Part shown: positions 1 through 11,169 of the stretch, one piece after another | How the letters are laid out: every line of letters begins with the position of its first letter | Position numbering within the stretch: position 1 is the first letter of the stretch | Origin: Halicephalobus mephisto | Taxonomy: Eukaryota; Nematoda; Chromadorea; Rhabditida; Panagrolaimidae | Direction: 5' to 3' | Length of the DNA: 64,000 nucleotides | Assembly (NCBI GenBank): GCA_009193035.1 | Contig: SWDT01000406.1 | Span: forward strand, 155,735 to 219,734 | Made by a program: the position numbers and the translations under genes | Notes under the pieces: model-generated | Database searches by the model: none | What the model was told of the DNA's origin: nothing | Seen by the model: only the letters and a program-made list of their open reading frames with translations

Positions 1-1461
1 TGCTAACGGAAATGAACCTCTACTCAACGACAGAAAAGAACCAATCATCTGCGGAGGATCAGACACTTGTCCTGCCGGGTACTTCTGTCACATAGGAAGA
101 ACCCCCGAAACCACCAACTGCTGTCCCGGTACCCGGAAACCCTGCGACTTGTCCATGGAGTTGGGTATCGGAGGAGACCATTTGGACCGATGGTACTACG
201 ACGGAAGCATCCAGATGTGTCGTCAATTCTACTACAAAGGACTCGGAGGAAATGCTAACAACTTTTTAACCAGGGAAATGTGTCAGGAACAATGTCATGG
301 TGGGTAATTCAACCAAGAACCAAAGTTTGTAAAAAATCCGGAAATCCCAGACAAAATCCCAAATTTCTCACAATCCTTCAGAATTTCAAAAAATCTATAT
401 TTTTAAAAATGAACTTTGGAGCACTTTCTAAGAAAAATTCAGTTTTGTCCGGGATTTCGAAATCTTACTTTTGTATAGCTTCTTCTCTATGAGAAATTTC
501 AAATTAATATTATTATAAAAATAAAAATGGAAATTGTTACAAAACTACGTTAATACAAATTTCCAGATCTCGAAATTTAAGCCGTTTTAAAATTTCAAGT
601 TGAATCCTGGGAAATTTCGGACTTTTCGGAAGTTACCAGAAGGTTCTGGAAGTTTTCAAAACTTTCTTCTGGGAACTTCCGCGATATCCTAGAAGTTTCT
701 AAGACTCTAGATACTTTGGAGAAATCGTATTAGATGCTAAGAGATCCTAGAAACTTCTACAGTTATATTTAAAATCAATCTTTTTAGAACTGAACCCTTG
801 TCTCTACGGAGAACCCTTGATCGATGCTTCTGGAGAGAGAATGCTCTGTACGGGCGGTCAGAAACTAGATTCTTGTCCTCAATCTCACTACTGCCACGTC
901 GGATCAACCGAGTTGAGTACTATTTGTTGTCCTCGATCAGGAACTGAGGTCTGTGAACAGCCCTTGAATCAGGGGACCGGAGGAGAGGCTCTTCCTCGAT
1001 GGTACTTCGACAACGGTTCTAGCAAATGTCAATCTTTCATCTACGGAGGCACCAAGGGAAATGAAAACAACTTCATCAGCAAACAGACTTGTGAAGAACT
1101 CTGTCCAGAATACAGGAACTACTGTCCTCATGGTCTTCCGTTGTTGGAATCCAAGATTAACAAACCAGTCAGTTGCGGCATTAATCAAGGATGTCCTGCT
1201 GGTCACATCTGCCACATGAGTGCAGAGTACAACGTGGCAATTTGCTGCGAAGATCCTTCTGACTTCTGTCTCCAACCCAGAGATCCAGGCCCTTGCAACA
1301 ACATGGAAACCCGTTACGGTTACCATCCCCTGAGTGACACCTGCGTTCCCTACAAGTACGGAGGTTGCGGAGGTACTTTGAACAACTTCAAGTCTCTCGA
1401 ACGATGTACCGAAATCTGCTGCAAAGAATACAAAATGAGGGACGTTCCCACTTCACCCTAA
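1..1461 (+). CDS. Secreted Kunitz / cysteine-rich repeat protein, 3' part (5' end outside window)
   Basis: Two exons are visible, 1-299 and 788-1461, joined in phase (CAT G | AA CTG). The donor GTGGGT is non-consensus and the acceptor is TTTTTAG. The frame runs from base 2 to a TAA at 1459-1461, giving about 324 residues. A short cysteine-rich unit (C..CPAGxxCH....CC, like the lustrin-type repeats of nematode proteins) alternates with a Kunitz/BPTI unit. Three Kunitz units are seen, with RWYYD, RWYFD and RYGYH cores and GNANNF/GNENNF/GTLNNF motifs. Family knowledge: such proteins are extracellular and some inhibit serine proteases. The first two Kunitz units lack the second and fourth cysteines (GIGG/GTGG replaces GPC; GLGG/GTKG replaces GGCGG). 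Only the last has all six, with Asn at the P1 position where trypsin inhibitors carry Lys or Arg. The signal peptide, if present, lies upstream of the window. Confidence 0.9.
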
Positions 1462-1587
1462 CTCCTCCAGTTCCCCCGATCTCCCGAGTGATCAGTCATA
1501 ACGGCTCAAAGCCTTATTTTAAAACTCCCCAAGATATAATATTATTGAAAATCATTTATAGCTATCTGATATGAATAATCTCAAATC

Positions 1588-1593
1588 AATAAA
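1588..1593 (+). terminator. Poly(A) signal AATAAA of the Kunitz gene
   Basis: An exact AATAAA lies about 125 bases after the stop codon, with no other good match nearer to the stop. This position is normal for a nematode 3' UTR. Confidence 0.55.
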
Positions 1594-1680
1594 GCTGCTA
1601 GTCCTTTGTGACTAATCTAAGAAATCATATCCCGGAAAGTCTCATTTCAGAATCTACAGTACACAAATATAATCAACTTT

Positions 1681-1817
1681 GGAGAATTTCACTGTGATTT
1701 TTGATTTTCGTCTTGAGACCTAGTTTTCGTTCTAAGACAATATTTGGATTTACAGTAGTTTTAGAACGAAAACCAGGTCTCAAGACGAAAAACAAAAATC
1801 ACGGCGAAATTCTCCGA
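1681..1817. repeat. Long imperfect palindrome (hairpin element)
   Basis: Bases 1681-1737 and about 1758-1817 are inverted copies of each other, both containing TTCGTCTTGAGACC and the mirrored GGTCTCAAGACGAA. The loop is about 20 bases and there are only a few mismatches. No reading frame is present. It lies between the Kunitz gene and the 3' end of the PH/PDZ gene. It is probably a small foldback/MITE-type insertion, but no target-site duplication was identified. Confidence 0.8.
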
Positions 1818-1965
1818 AGCATCCTAATTTAATTTTTCGAAATAATTCCCTAGGAAATGATCTTTAAAAAAACCCTCTTTGTACCCATGATCTACAGATT
1901 GACTCAAGATGAAGATCTCCATCAAATTAAAAATTCAATAATCTCCATCTTGATTCAATTGTAAT

Positions 1966-4900
1966 CTAATTTTCGTGGATAAATTTTTTTAAATTCTTGA
2001 TCGTTTTCAGTTGTTTCTTGACCAGTTTGACGAAATCATGAGGCTGGATGACCAACTTGATCTCAGATCCATTTGGCACTTTTTCCATCCTTTTATAGAA
2101 CTGCTCGTTTGTGGCGAAGGGATTCATAGGAACTCCGTCGACTTCGGTGATCACAGAAGCCACTTCAGATTTACTGTATAAGAACGGACTCATCTTGCCC
2201 GGGATTCCCGCTTTGGCCGCTCTCGAGAGAGGCACGATTTCGTCTATCCTGTTCTTCTTCTTGTGGAAGACGATCCCGAACGACCTGGGGGTATAGAGGT
2301 CGTTAGGTTTCTTCACCACATAAGTCGAACCATGTGGAATCGATCTGATTTTTATCGGAATCTAAAAAAGTAAAAATCAAAAATCCTTTAACATTTCGTA
2401 AAAACATCAAAAACTAATTTTTTTAAAGACAAAAATATACTTTTCAAATAACAAACTTAATTTTTCTTAAATAAAAACTTTTTACAAAAATTTATTTCTT
2501 AAATAAAAATCTTTTTTTTTACAAAACTTTGTTTTTTAAATAAAGCTCTTTTTTTACAAAAATTCGTTTTTTAAATAAAAATCCTTTTTTTACAGAAATT
2601 TGTTTTTTAAATAAAGATCTTTTTTTTACAGAAATTTATTTCTTAAATAAAGATCTTTTTTTACAAAAATTTGTTTTTTAAACTCACCGGAATTCCAGGA
2701 GTAATGTCAGAATAAAAAATTGCGGGAAATTGATGGAGTCCCCTGACTGGTTTCCCGTTTACTTCCATGAGCTGATCCCCAAAGTGGATCAGATTAGTCA
2801 AGGTAGCATTTTGTTCCTGACTCCAGCCTCCGATCCTAAAAATTAATCGATAAATGAATCACTAAGGTATTCGAAAACGTTTGTTCCTGAACATTTTAAC
2901 GAAATAAATTTGTTTATTCAAAAATGCCCCAAAAATTTTATTTTCAATTCACAGATCTATGAAAAAAAGTACTCAATATTGACGAAAATCAAAGTCAACA
3001 ATGACTTATGAAATACTGCAAAAAAGTCATGCTAGTCGATGAATCATTAAAAAAGGACTTTATAAGACACTCAAAACTCATTTGATTACTGTAAAAGTAA
3101 AAATATAAATCCATAAAAATCCACAACCACACAAAGTCCAATAAAACGTTTAAAAATTTTAATTATTTAAAAAATAAAATTTTAATTTATTTTAAAAAAA
3201 TAAAAATTAAATTACTTTAAAAAATAAATTTTAAATTACTTTGTTTAAAAATAGAAATTTTAAATTATAAAATTAAAATATAAAAACTTCACTCGGGAAC
3301 CTTGAATCAACTTTTTTATCCTCAGTTTAATTTCAATTAAAATTACGTCATTATTTTTTATATTTTTAGAATTATCAGACTGAATTAGGTAAATATATAT
3401 GAAATAACGGAAAATAATTCAACTCAAAAATAAAAATAAAAATTTAAATTAAATTAAAAATAAAATATAAAAATTAAAAATTAAAATTAGAAATAAAATC
3501 AAAAATAATATTAAAATAAAAAAATAAATTGATTCTTGAATATAATTTGTGTTTTTATCAAAATGCAAAAAATTTTGATCTTTGAAAAATAAAAACTAAT
3601 CCATTGATAAAAATAAAATGTATAGTTTCTATATACGACCTTGAAAAGTTATTTTGAAGACCTATTTTCCGAGGTTCTGAGTGGAAAACATACCCAGATA
3701 AATTCTATGTCAATCAAATGACATTTGTTTTTAAAAAATAAGTTTATTTTTAAACAAAAAAATGAAATTTCTTAGATTAATAAATTTTATATTTTAAAAA
3801 ATTAAAAAGTTTATAATTATTTTAAAAAATTAAAAATTTTATAATTATTAAAAAATTAACGAATTTTATAATTATTTTAAAAAATTAACGAATTTTATAA
3901 TTATTGAAAAATTAAAAATTTTATAATTATTTTAAAAAATTAAAAAATTTCAAAACTAAATTATAAATTTGTTTTTTATGTAAAATTGAAAACAAATTTT
4001 ACGGTTTTTACTTTTTAAATAATAAAAATTCACAATTATTTTTATTTTTTTTGAAATTTATATTTATCATTTTTAAATAAAAATACCTATTTTTGAAATT
4101 ATCTGAACTTAGAACTTTTAACTTATAGTTACTGTAGGAACTCACCAAACATTTCCCGCAACTTCGACGAGGGACAAATGCTCGACGCAAATGGTCAGCA
4201 GCAAGGACACCGTCCTTGGGGGGGCTTTGGACTCCCGGAAGGACCCTGCATAATTCAAGGACCCCGAACTCAGGGCTAGGTTCTTCGGGGGTCTTGGGGG
4301 TGGACTGAGGAGAGTATAGTCCCCTGGATGGGACTTTGTGGACTCGTGAGAATCTTCCGTCGTGGAAGAAGAAGCCGACGACATTCTTAATTGAGTCATT
4401 TCCTGAGAAAGTCGAGACGATTCTCCTTCTCTGAAACTTTTTTAAATAAATTAATTTATTCCAACTTTAATAAACTTACCCAACTTCTCCATCAGGCCCA
4501 AATGAGAACTTGGAATAAACCATTGCCGTCGATGAAGCCCCATTCGAAGCCGGACATAGATCGTATTGAGTTTGAGATTGCCTAGGACCCATTGGCGGTG
4601 TGAGGGGGAAGTCGTATTGGTGATGCCCATTTGGCAATTTTGTCTAAAATTGAGAAATAAAAATAAAACTTTCAACACCCTCGGAATAGAAGCAGCATCG
4701 ACAAAAATAGAATCTGCTCCGTCGACCGTAAAGTAATTTTATGAAGACCAATAATCAAAAAAGTCGCATGACTATTGTTCCTGAGGCATTTATTACTAAA
4801 TTGTGTAAGATTGGTCTTATTTTTTGTGTTCCTTAGTATTTCTGACAGATTAGTCTAAAATCCCAGTCATGTAACTAAAATCGACTTTAGAAAGTTTCGA

Positions 4901-6819
4901 AATTAGACTCGAGAGTAGCTGTCCTGCAATCCATTGTTACCTTGTTATATCAGTCTTTTCCATCACTTAATCGGCATATTGGACTATGTCAGGACCTCAA
5001 CAAACTAGTCTAAAAGTATTTCGGAGACAGTGAGTCAAGGGGGTAAATGCCCCCGAGGAAGCGACTATTCCCCGAGAGAAACCCCTGTACAATTCACTTT
5101 TTCGTTTTTAGAATAATTTCGTCATAATTACAGTACTTTAAACTTCCACTAACACAACTAAAAACTGATTTTTTTAAATTCCAAATAAGAAAGACTCAAA
5201 GGAACGACCTATCCTACAACCACCAAAAACAACTTACATTTGATGTTGTTGGGGACATTGGGAGTGGTGTCGTTAAATCTGGTACTTTCCTGGGAGGTAG
5301 TTTCGGAGGTAGGGTTGTGGGTTCCGGAAGAGTGATAGAATTCGAAGTCCTTCTAGGACTAGATACAATTGCCCTCTGGATCGAAGGGGAGACAGGAGGC
5401 GAACTGGGGGGCGATTGATCTGGGATTTGAGCAAAAGACGGATAATCATTGGATTCGTTTTTCGGTATTACTGTATGTCTGAGAGGTAAAACCGGAGCTG
5501 AAGACGACGGCAAAGGAATCTCGTCCGTGAGATTCAAACGTCCTAAATTTTAAATTATTAAAAAAGTAATTTTTAGTAAAGTATTTTGATTCTAATTTCT
5601 TGGAGAATTATTAATAATTTCATATGCAATTATCAACCCTTGAAAGTAGACAGGTCATGTACCCCATGCAACCCTAATCTAAAAGTTTCAACACCTATAT
5701 ACACAAAGTATAATTCTCAAAAACCAAATGACAAAATAACAGCCACAGAACCAAAATTACAAACTACTTGAGTTCCTAAACACTTCTAAAAGTTCAAGTG
5801 GAAATAGTTTTATAAGAAAGTTCAAATATGAGTTTCTAATATACGATTAATTACGAAATCACTATCATGTAAATTCGAAAATTTAGGTTATTTTAGATTC
5901 TAAAAACTTCCAGAAACTAAAATGGAAGTAATTTTGAGAAAAGTTCATATATGAGTCTCTAATATACGATTAATTACGAAATCACTATCGTGTAAATTCG
6001 AAAATTTAAATCCCTAATATTTCTAGAAATTCACTTAGAAACTACTTCATAAAAATTGCATATGTGAATTTCATAACTAATTACAAAATCACTATCACAT
6101 AAGTTCGAGAATTTCGGTTATTTTAGATTCTAAAAACTTCCAGAAACTAAAATGGAAGTAATTTTGAGAAAAGTTTATACACGAGTTTAAAATAGTACGA
6201 TTAATTTATTTGGACTTACTTTGTTCTCTGGAAACGACTTGAGGCGATGTCCTCGGTGGAGGGGCTTTGATTAATCTGGTACTGGATTCTTCTTGTTTTT
6301 CTTCAGGATCTCGCTGGACCGGCATCGACTGGTACTCGTTGTCGTGGTCGCTGAGGCAATGGAGCTTCTTCAAACAAGTCGTGATTTCCTCGATCCAATT
6401 TTTGGCGTCTTCACTGAATTACTTTAGTTTTTATAAAAATTAAAATTGGTTACTCACGGGGTTCTCGCAGCGAATTCAATTACGGGCCTATTCTCGTCAG
6501 AAAAACCAATGATGAAACATCTGTCGTCTCCGATACTCAAATGTACAAATAGACAGTCCAGTAAATCCATAACTTTGATAGGTTCATGTTTTCTGATTTC
6601 GTCCGCCGTAGGGTACCACTCCAACAACGGAATCTGCTGGTTGTGAACACATAAAGCTACCCACTGCTCTTCATCGTAGACGAATTTCTGAAGAAAATTG
6701 AAAAAAGTCAATTATCTTCGAAAATTGAAACTTACTTTTTTCCGAATCAGAGTTCCTCCTTTTTTTCTGACTTTGGTCTGGAGGCCGCCATATTTAGTCA
6801 CTTGACGGTCAAGGTTCAT
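1966..6819 (-). CDS. PH-like / proline-rich / PDZ-like scaffold protein
   Basis: Eight exons on the minus strand join in frame: 6736-6819, 6458-6687, 6220-6413, 5238-5542, 4480-4643, 4146-4430, 2688-2835 and 1966-2361. They encode about 601 aa. Residues 1-125 look like a PH/PTB-type fold: basic start (VRKKGGTLIRKK), beta-rich centre, and a C-terminal helix EDAKNWIEEITTCLKKL. Residues about 165-400 are Pro/Ser-rich and likely disordered (SPPSSPPVSP, PPRPPKN), suggesting SH3 or WW partners. Residues about 420-590 hold two PDZ-like blocks (GDQLMEVNGKPVRGL; then SFGIVF...NRIDEIVPLSRAAKAG...ITEVDGVPM). Likely role by inference: a cytoplasmic membrane-proximal adaptor. The exact family was not recognised. 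Start chosen: the only ATG giving an open phase-0 first exon. The intron 4644-5237 contains one arm of a large inverted repeat. Confidence 0.85.
4777..5176. repeat. Inverted repeat, arm 1 (inside intron of the PH/PDZ gene)
   Basis: About 400 bases nearly identical to the reverse complement of 6901-7308. Shared landmarks are the runs around TTAGTATTTCTGACAGATTAG, CATCACTTAATCGGCATATT and GGGGGTAAATGCCCC. No coding frame is present. The arm lies wholly within the intron between exons 4 and 5. Homology ends abruptly at both sides. Confidence 0.9.
5815..6200. repeat. Degenerate tandem/dispersed repeat in intron
   Basis: Three imperfect copies of a unit containing CGATTAATTACGAAATCACTATC and TTCTAGAAACTTCC-like text, spaced about 120-125 bases apart. 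Related text recurs near 13020-13200, 15900-16260 and 49200-49300, always in introns or intergenic DNA, so it is a dispersed non-coding family. Confidence 0.6.
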
Positions 6820-6900
6820 ACCTCAAAAAAAAAATCAAAACATGCATAATAATCACCCCCTTGGGTCATTTAGTCCTCTCGACTCGCATTGCTTTAAAAT

Positions 6901-7308
6901 TAAAAAAAAATCAGTTTTTAGTTGTGTTAGTGGAAGTTTAAAGTACTGTAATTATGACGAAATTATTCTAAAAACGAAAAAGTGAATTGTACAGTGGTTT
7001 CTCTCGGGGAGTAGTCGCTTCCTCAGGGGCATTTACCCCCTTGACTCACTGTCTCCGAAATACTTTTAGACTAGTTTGTTGGGGTCCTGACATAGCCCAA
7101 TATGCCGATTAAGTGATGGAAAAGACTGGTATAACAAGGTAAAAATGGATTGCAAGACAGCTACTCTCATGAGTCTTTAATTTCGAAACTTTCTAAAATC
7201 GATTTTAGTTCCATGACTGAAATTTTAGACTAATCTGTCAGAAATACTAAGGAACACAAAAAATAAGACCAATCTTACACAATTTAGTGATAAATGCCTC
7301 GGGGAACA
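6901..7308. repeat. Inverted repeat, arm 2 (upstream of the PH/PDZ gene)
   Basis: Reverse-complement partner of 4777-5176. It begins about 80 bases upstream of the first coding ATG of the PH/PDZ gene. The spacer between the arms is about 1.7 kb and contains the first four coding exons (5238-6819). If the arm is transcribed, the pre-mRNA could fold into a 400-bp duplex. Confidence 0.9.
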
Positions 7309-7310
7309 AC

Positions 7311-8075
7311 TACCGTACATCTCTATCAAGACCCATTTCATGCAATTTTACGTATTTTCCACAAAGTTTAGATATTTTTAAATTTCAAAAACAATCTAAA
7401 ATATAATAAAAAAACAGGAAATTTTGAATCTCCGGAATCTGAAGTCCAATGAGCAATTCTGACGTCGGATTCAGAACTTATGGATTTTATTGTATTTTAG
7501 ATAATTTTTGAAACTTAAAAATACCCTAATTTCGTGTTAGAAAAATTACAAAATTACGCAAAATAGCTTCAAAAAGGAAACTTTGTCCGATCTATTGATT
7601 GATCCAAAATTGTCAACGCGCTTCGACTTTGGCCGCGGAAACGACAGAGGGAGTTGGGTTGACGGGAGCTCGAGAAAGCGGCCTATTGGAAACGAGATAT
7701 CTACGAAATAGTAAACAAACTAAAAATTATAAATTTTAAAAATAAAAAATTAAAAAACCTGTCGATTACGACGTCGGAGTTTCCTTGTGATTAGTCATCG
7801 CCCATCCGATTTGTCTTTTCAGCTTGGACGGTCCCGGACGGATTGTTTCGTTGTTGTGTCAATTGGTTTCGGTTTATATATTTCCCTCTTTCTTCGGTCC
7901 ACTGCTGTTCTTCTAATTTCATTTTTTATCGGTAAATTCCCCAAAAATATGTATATAGTAATTATTACTGTATTTCAGACAGAAGAACGACTGATTCCAC
8001 TGTGTCCATTCCCGGCTCCGTTGAAGCAGTTTTTAGCAACAGAGTAATATCCCTAGATTATTCGCTTCCGATATA
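7311..8075. promoter_or_regulatory. Divergent promoter region between the PH/PDZ gene and rnp-6
   Basis: No gene is seen. A GC-richer block at 7612-7700 (CGCGCTTCGACTTTGGCCGCGG, GGGAGCTCGAGAAAGCGGCC) stands out from the AT-rich surroundings and is a good candidate for shared promoter elements. Bases 7787-8070 could be rnp-6 5' leader: a GGTAAA donor-like site at 7930 and a TATTTCAG acceptor at about 7971-7978 precede the start codon. Confidence 0.45.
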
Positions 8076-10626
8076 ATGGAGGTTGAACAGTCTTCTCAAT
8101 TTGCAGAACCCCCGACCAATGGCGTTAAGCCACCGAACGATCTCGATCACAGTCCGCAGACTCCAGATGCTCCGTCTACGAGCACCGAACAGACACCCGA
8201 AGCTCCCCAACCCCCTTCCGCCGGATCGATAACCGCTGTTCCATCAGCCAGACCAGCAGCGATGCCTGTACTTCAGCAATATGGCAAGGTTGGTTTACTG
8301 TTCTAATTTTTCGAAACTATTCACTTTGTTTTTCGAAATTACAAACACCTTGCTCTGAACGTCAAATTTCAGGTTTACATCGGACCTGGAGCGAAGAAGG
8401 AAGCCCAGGTACTTGGATTAGGATTATCTTCATTGCACAGAACTGAACGAGGAGATCTGGATCGGGCCAAACGATATGCCATGGACCAGTCCATCAAGCA
8501 CGTGATGCAGAAGCAACAAGCGGCACATCAAGAAAACGTAAGTCCCATTATGTCTACAACCTATCATTATATGTCCTTTAGCAACAAAAAGTCGCCATGT
8601 ATGCCCAAGCACTGTCCTTGATGGCTCGTGTTTACATAGGATCCATTAGTTTTGAAGTCCGTGAAGACCAAATTAGAGAAACATTTTCTCAATTTGGTCC
8701 TGTGAAATCCATCAACATGAGCTTTGATGCTTCCACTGGAGTAAGTTTTTAAATGACTAACGTCGGTTTAAGAAAGCATTCTAGCATCACAAAGGTTATG
8801 CTTTCCTGGAATTTGAGGTTCCCGAAGGAGCCGTCTTGGCTCAAGAAGGGATGAATGGAATCATAATGGGAGGACGGAATATCAAAGTTGAGCGTGGTAG
8901 GGTACAGCTTCAGTTGGGTCGTCCTCAAACTATGCCACAAGCCCAGCCTATCATCGACATGATTATGACAGAAGCTAGGAAGTTCCATCGTATTTATGTA
9001 GCAAGTGTCCATGAAGACCTCACAGAAATCGATCTCAGAGATGTATTTTCTTCTTTTGGTAATATTTTAAAATGCCAACTAGCCAAATCTCCCGGTGGTA
9101 GGCATCGGTGAGTTCTGTTCTTTCTCTATTGTTGTTTATTGGATTAATTTCAGTGGCTTTGGTTATATTGAATTTGATACAGCGAAAGCAGCTCAAGACG
9201 CGATTGCTGGCATGAACATGTTTGATCTTGGAGGTAAACTGATGAGAGTTGGGAAGTGCATTACTCCTCCCGAAGCTCTGAGTTACATTGTCCCAAATAC
9301 TCAACAGGCCCTACCAACAGCAGCAGCCATGGCAGCGGCGGCGATCACTGCTCGAATTCAAGCTCAAGAAGCTGCAGGGGTTAGTGATTTTTTCAATTTT
9401 GGATTCACTGTAGTTTCTGTTTGATTCTAAGGCATTGACGTTTTTGTTTATTAATGAAAAGGTCCGAAATAAAATATCAATGCCTGAGGATCATTGAGTG
9501 TTTTATTGATTGGTAATTTTTAGAAAACTGGAAAGAAAGTTTCTCCGGAACGATCACCATCTCCATCTAGAAGGTCCAGGAATAAAAAGAAAAGGAAATC
9601 TCGCTCAAATTCCCCCAAAATTAATGGGACAACGCAGAATGGCAAAACTACTCGTTTCGGGGAACGGGCGATTGCTGCTCCTCCACCTATGGTATTTGAT
9701 CCACTTGCCAAAGAAAATGAAGAGAAACCTAAACCTATTGAAGCTCCACCAAAACCTCATAGACCATCTTTTGCTCCTGCAGCTACTGTAGAAGTTAAAG
9801 AAGAAAAACCAGCAGCGAAAAAACCAAAGGATATTTTATCAAGGATCAAACTTCAACCAGCATTGAAACCGGGTGAGAAAGCTACATTTGCCCCTCATCC
9901 AAGTGCACTGCCGGAAACTAATGTTTTTGAAGAGGATTATAGTCCACAGTTGGCTATTACTGGTGGGAATAATGAATCTAATTCGAAAGCATTGGCGGTA
10001 ATTGAAGAGTCAAAGAAGAAACAGGTTGCTGTTATTAATAAAATTACATCGCAAGGATCAAATGAAGCAAGTCATCAACCTATGTTTAAGAAAAAGAAGA
10101 AAGCTATTGCAAAATCGAAAGGACCTCAGTTGAATACTGTTCAAGCTTTAGAAGCTGCAACTAGGGCAGGTGCCTTGAGTGACGAAATCAGAGCTGCTGG
10201 TCAGGAAAATGAAGAACAACCTCTCTCGGCAATGGAGATAAGCGAAATTAGAGGTAATGATGCGAGGCATCTGTTAATGAGGAAGTTGATGAGAAGTGAA
10301 CAAACGCGGGTAATGCTTTTGAAGAAGATGGTAATGCCTGAGGAAGTGGATGAGTATTTACAACAAGAAGTTAAAGAAGAATGTGAAAAATATGGACCGG
10401 TTTTGGATGTGGGTTTAATTGGATTTTGCGAATTTTATTGAGATTAATTTTTTAGGTAACGATTGTTCAAGTACGAGGTGAAATAAGAATTTTCGTAAGA
10501 TATCAGAATATGGATGATGCTACTCAAGCTAGAGGAGTCTTTGATAAACGATGGTTTAATGGTCGACAGATTGAAGCTGTTCCATATGATGAGGAATTGT
10601 TAAATCATAGAGATTATATGGGATAG
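8076..10626 (+). CDS. rnp-6: Poly(U)-binding splicing factor PUF60 / half-pint homologue (RNP-6)
   Basis: Seven exons (8076-8288, 8373-8537, 8582-8740, 8785-9107, 9154-9379, 9524-10408, 10456-10626) join in frame to 713 aa. The PUF60 signature is clear: an N-terminal acidic/proline-rich leader, [23 protein letters not shown] at about 85-105, RRM1 at about 142-217 ([19 protein letters not shown]), and RRM2 at about 252-330 ([19 protein letters not shown]). A Lys/Ser-rich linker follows, then a C-terminal U2AF-homology RRM (about 635-713) with the RWF form of the R-x-F motif ([11 protein letters not shown]). Known role of the family: binds U-rich RNA next to the 3' splice site and helps recruit U2 snRNP in the nucleus. 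Length and domain order match the worm RNP-6 I recall (about 750 aa). The start is the first ATG of an open exon. Confidence 0.95.
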
Positions 10627-10753
10627 GGGAATTTTAATGTCGTTGTTTTAATTTTATTTATGATGTTAATTTTTCTCATCTCAATGTCAAGTACTTGGGA
10701 ATGTTTGCCGAAGGCTATTAAAGATGAAAGACTTTAGAGCCATCGATTGAGTC

Positions 10754-10759
10754 AATAAA
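10754..10759 (+). terminator. Poly(A) signal AATAAA of rnp-6
   Basis: Exact AATAAA about 130 bases after the TAG stop, in a T-rich 3' UTR. Confidence 0.6.
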
Positions 10760-10799
10760 TGTGATTTTACCTAGCTATTTCATTTTTGGAGATTTCATA

Positions 10800-11169
10800 A
10801 ATGGTCAAAACGGGTACTGCAATATTGAACGCTAGCGTGCGGCCGGGCGCGAGTGGTCTGTTTGACAAAACTGGCCGTGAACTTGAAAGACTTGGCATTT
10901 TCCCGCTGAGTCTGCATTGTTGAAGGGCTAAGTTTTATCTATGTATTTTGCAGTTTTTTTTGACTTTATATTTATTTTTAAAAATATAATATTATTGAAA
11001 AATCTATTATGAAATTTTAAATGACCAGTTTTATATGATTTTTTTTTGTTTTTTCTTGACGCGAAAAAAGTTTCGACCTTGCGGTTTAAATTGAATTTTA
11101 AATTTTTTTTGGTTGGATTATTTTGCGATTTTTTTTATTGAATTTATTTAGCACGATCGGGTATATGCC
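10800..11169 (+). promoter_or_regulatory. rnp-6 / ptrn-1 intergenic region, probable ptrn-1 promoter
   Basis: No coding frame is seen. Bases 10835-10935 form a GC-rich island (AACGCTAGCGTGCGGCCGGGCGCGAG, then CCCGCTGAGTCTGCATTG halves) within AT-rich DNA, followed by a T-rich leader up to the ptrn-1 start codon. The island is the likely core of the ptrn-1 promoter. Only about 540 bases separate the two genes on the same strand, but they show no operon-like 100-base spacing. Confidence 0.4.

Noticed and set aside
937..1326. 129-codon open frame on the minus strand
   Set aside because: It lies exactly opposite the Kunitz exon, whose plus-strand frame has clear conserved domains.
8749..9304. 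Minus-strand frames of about 90 codons
   Set aside because: They overlap rnp-6 RRM exons on the other strand.
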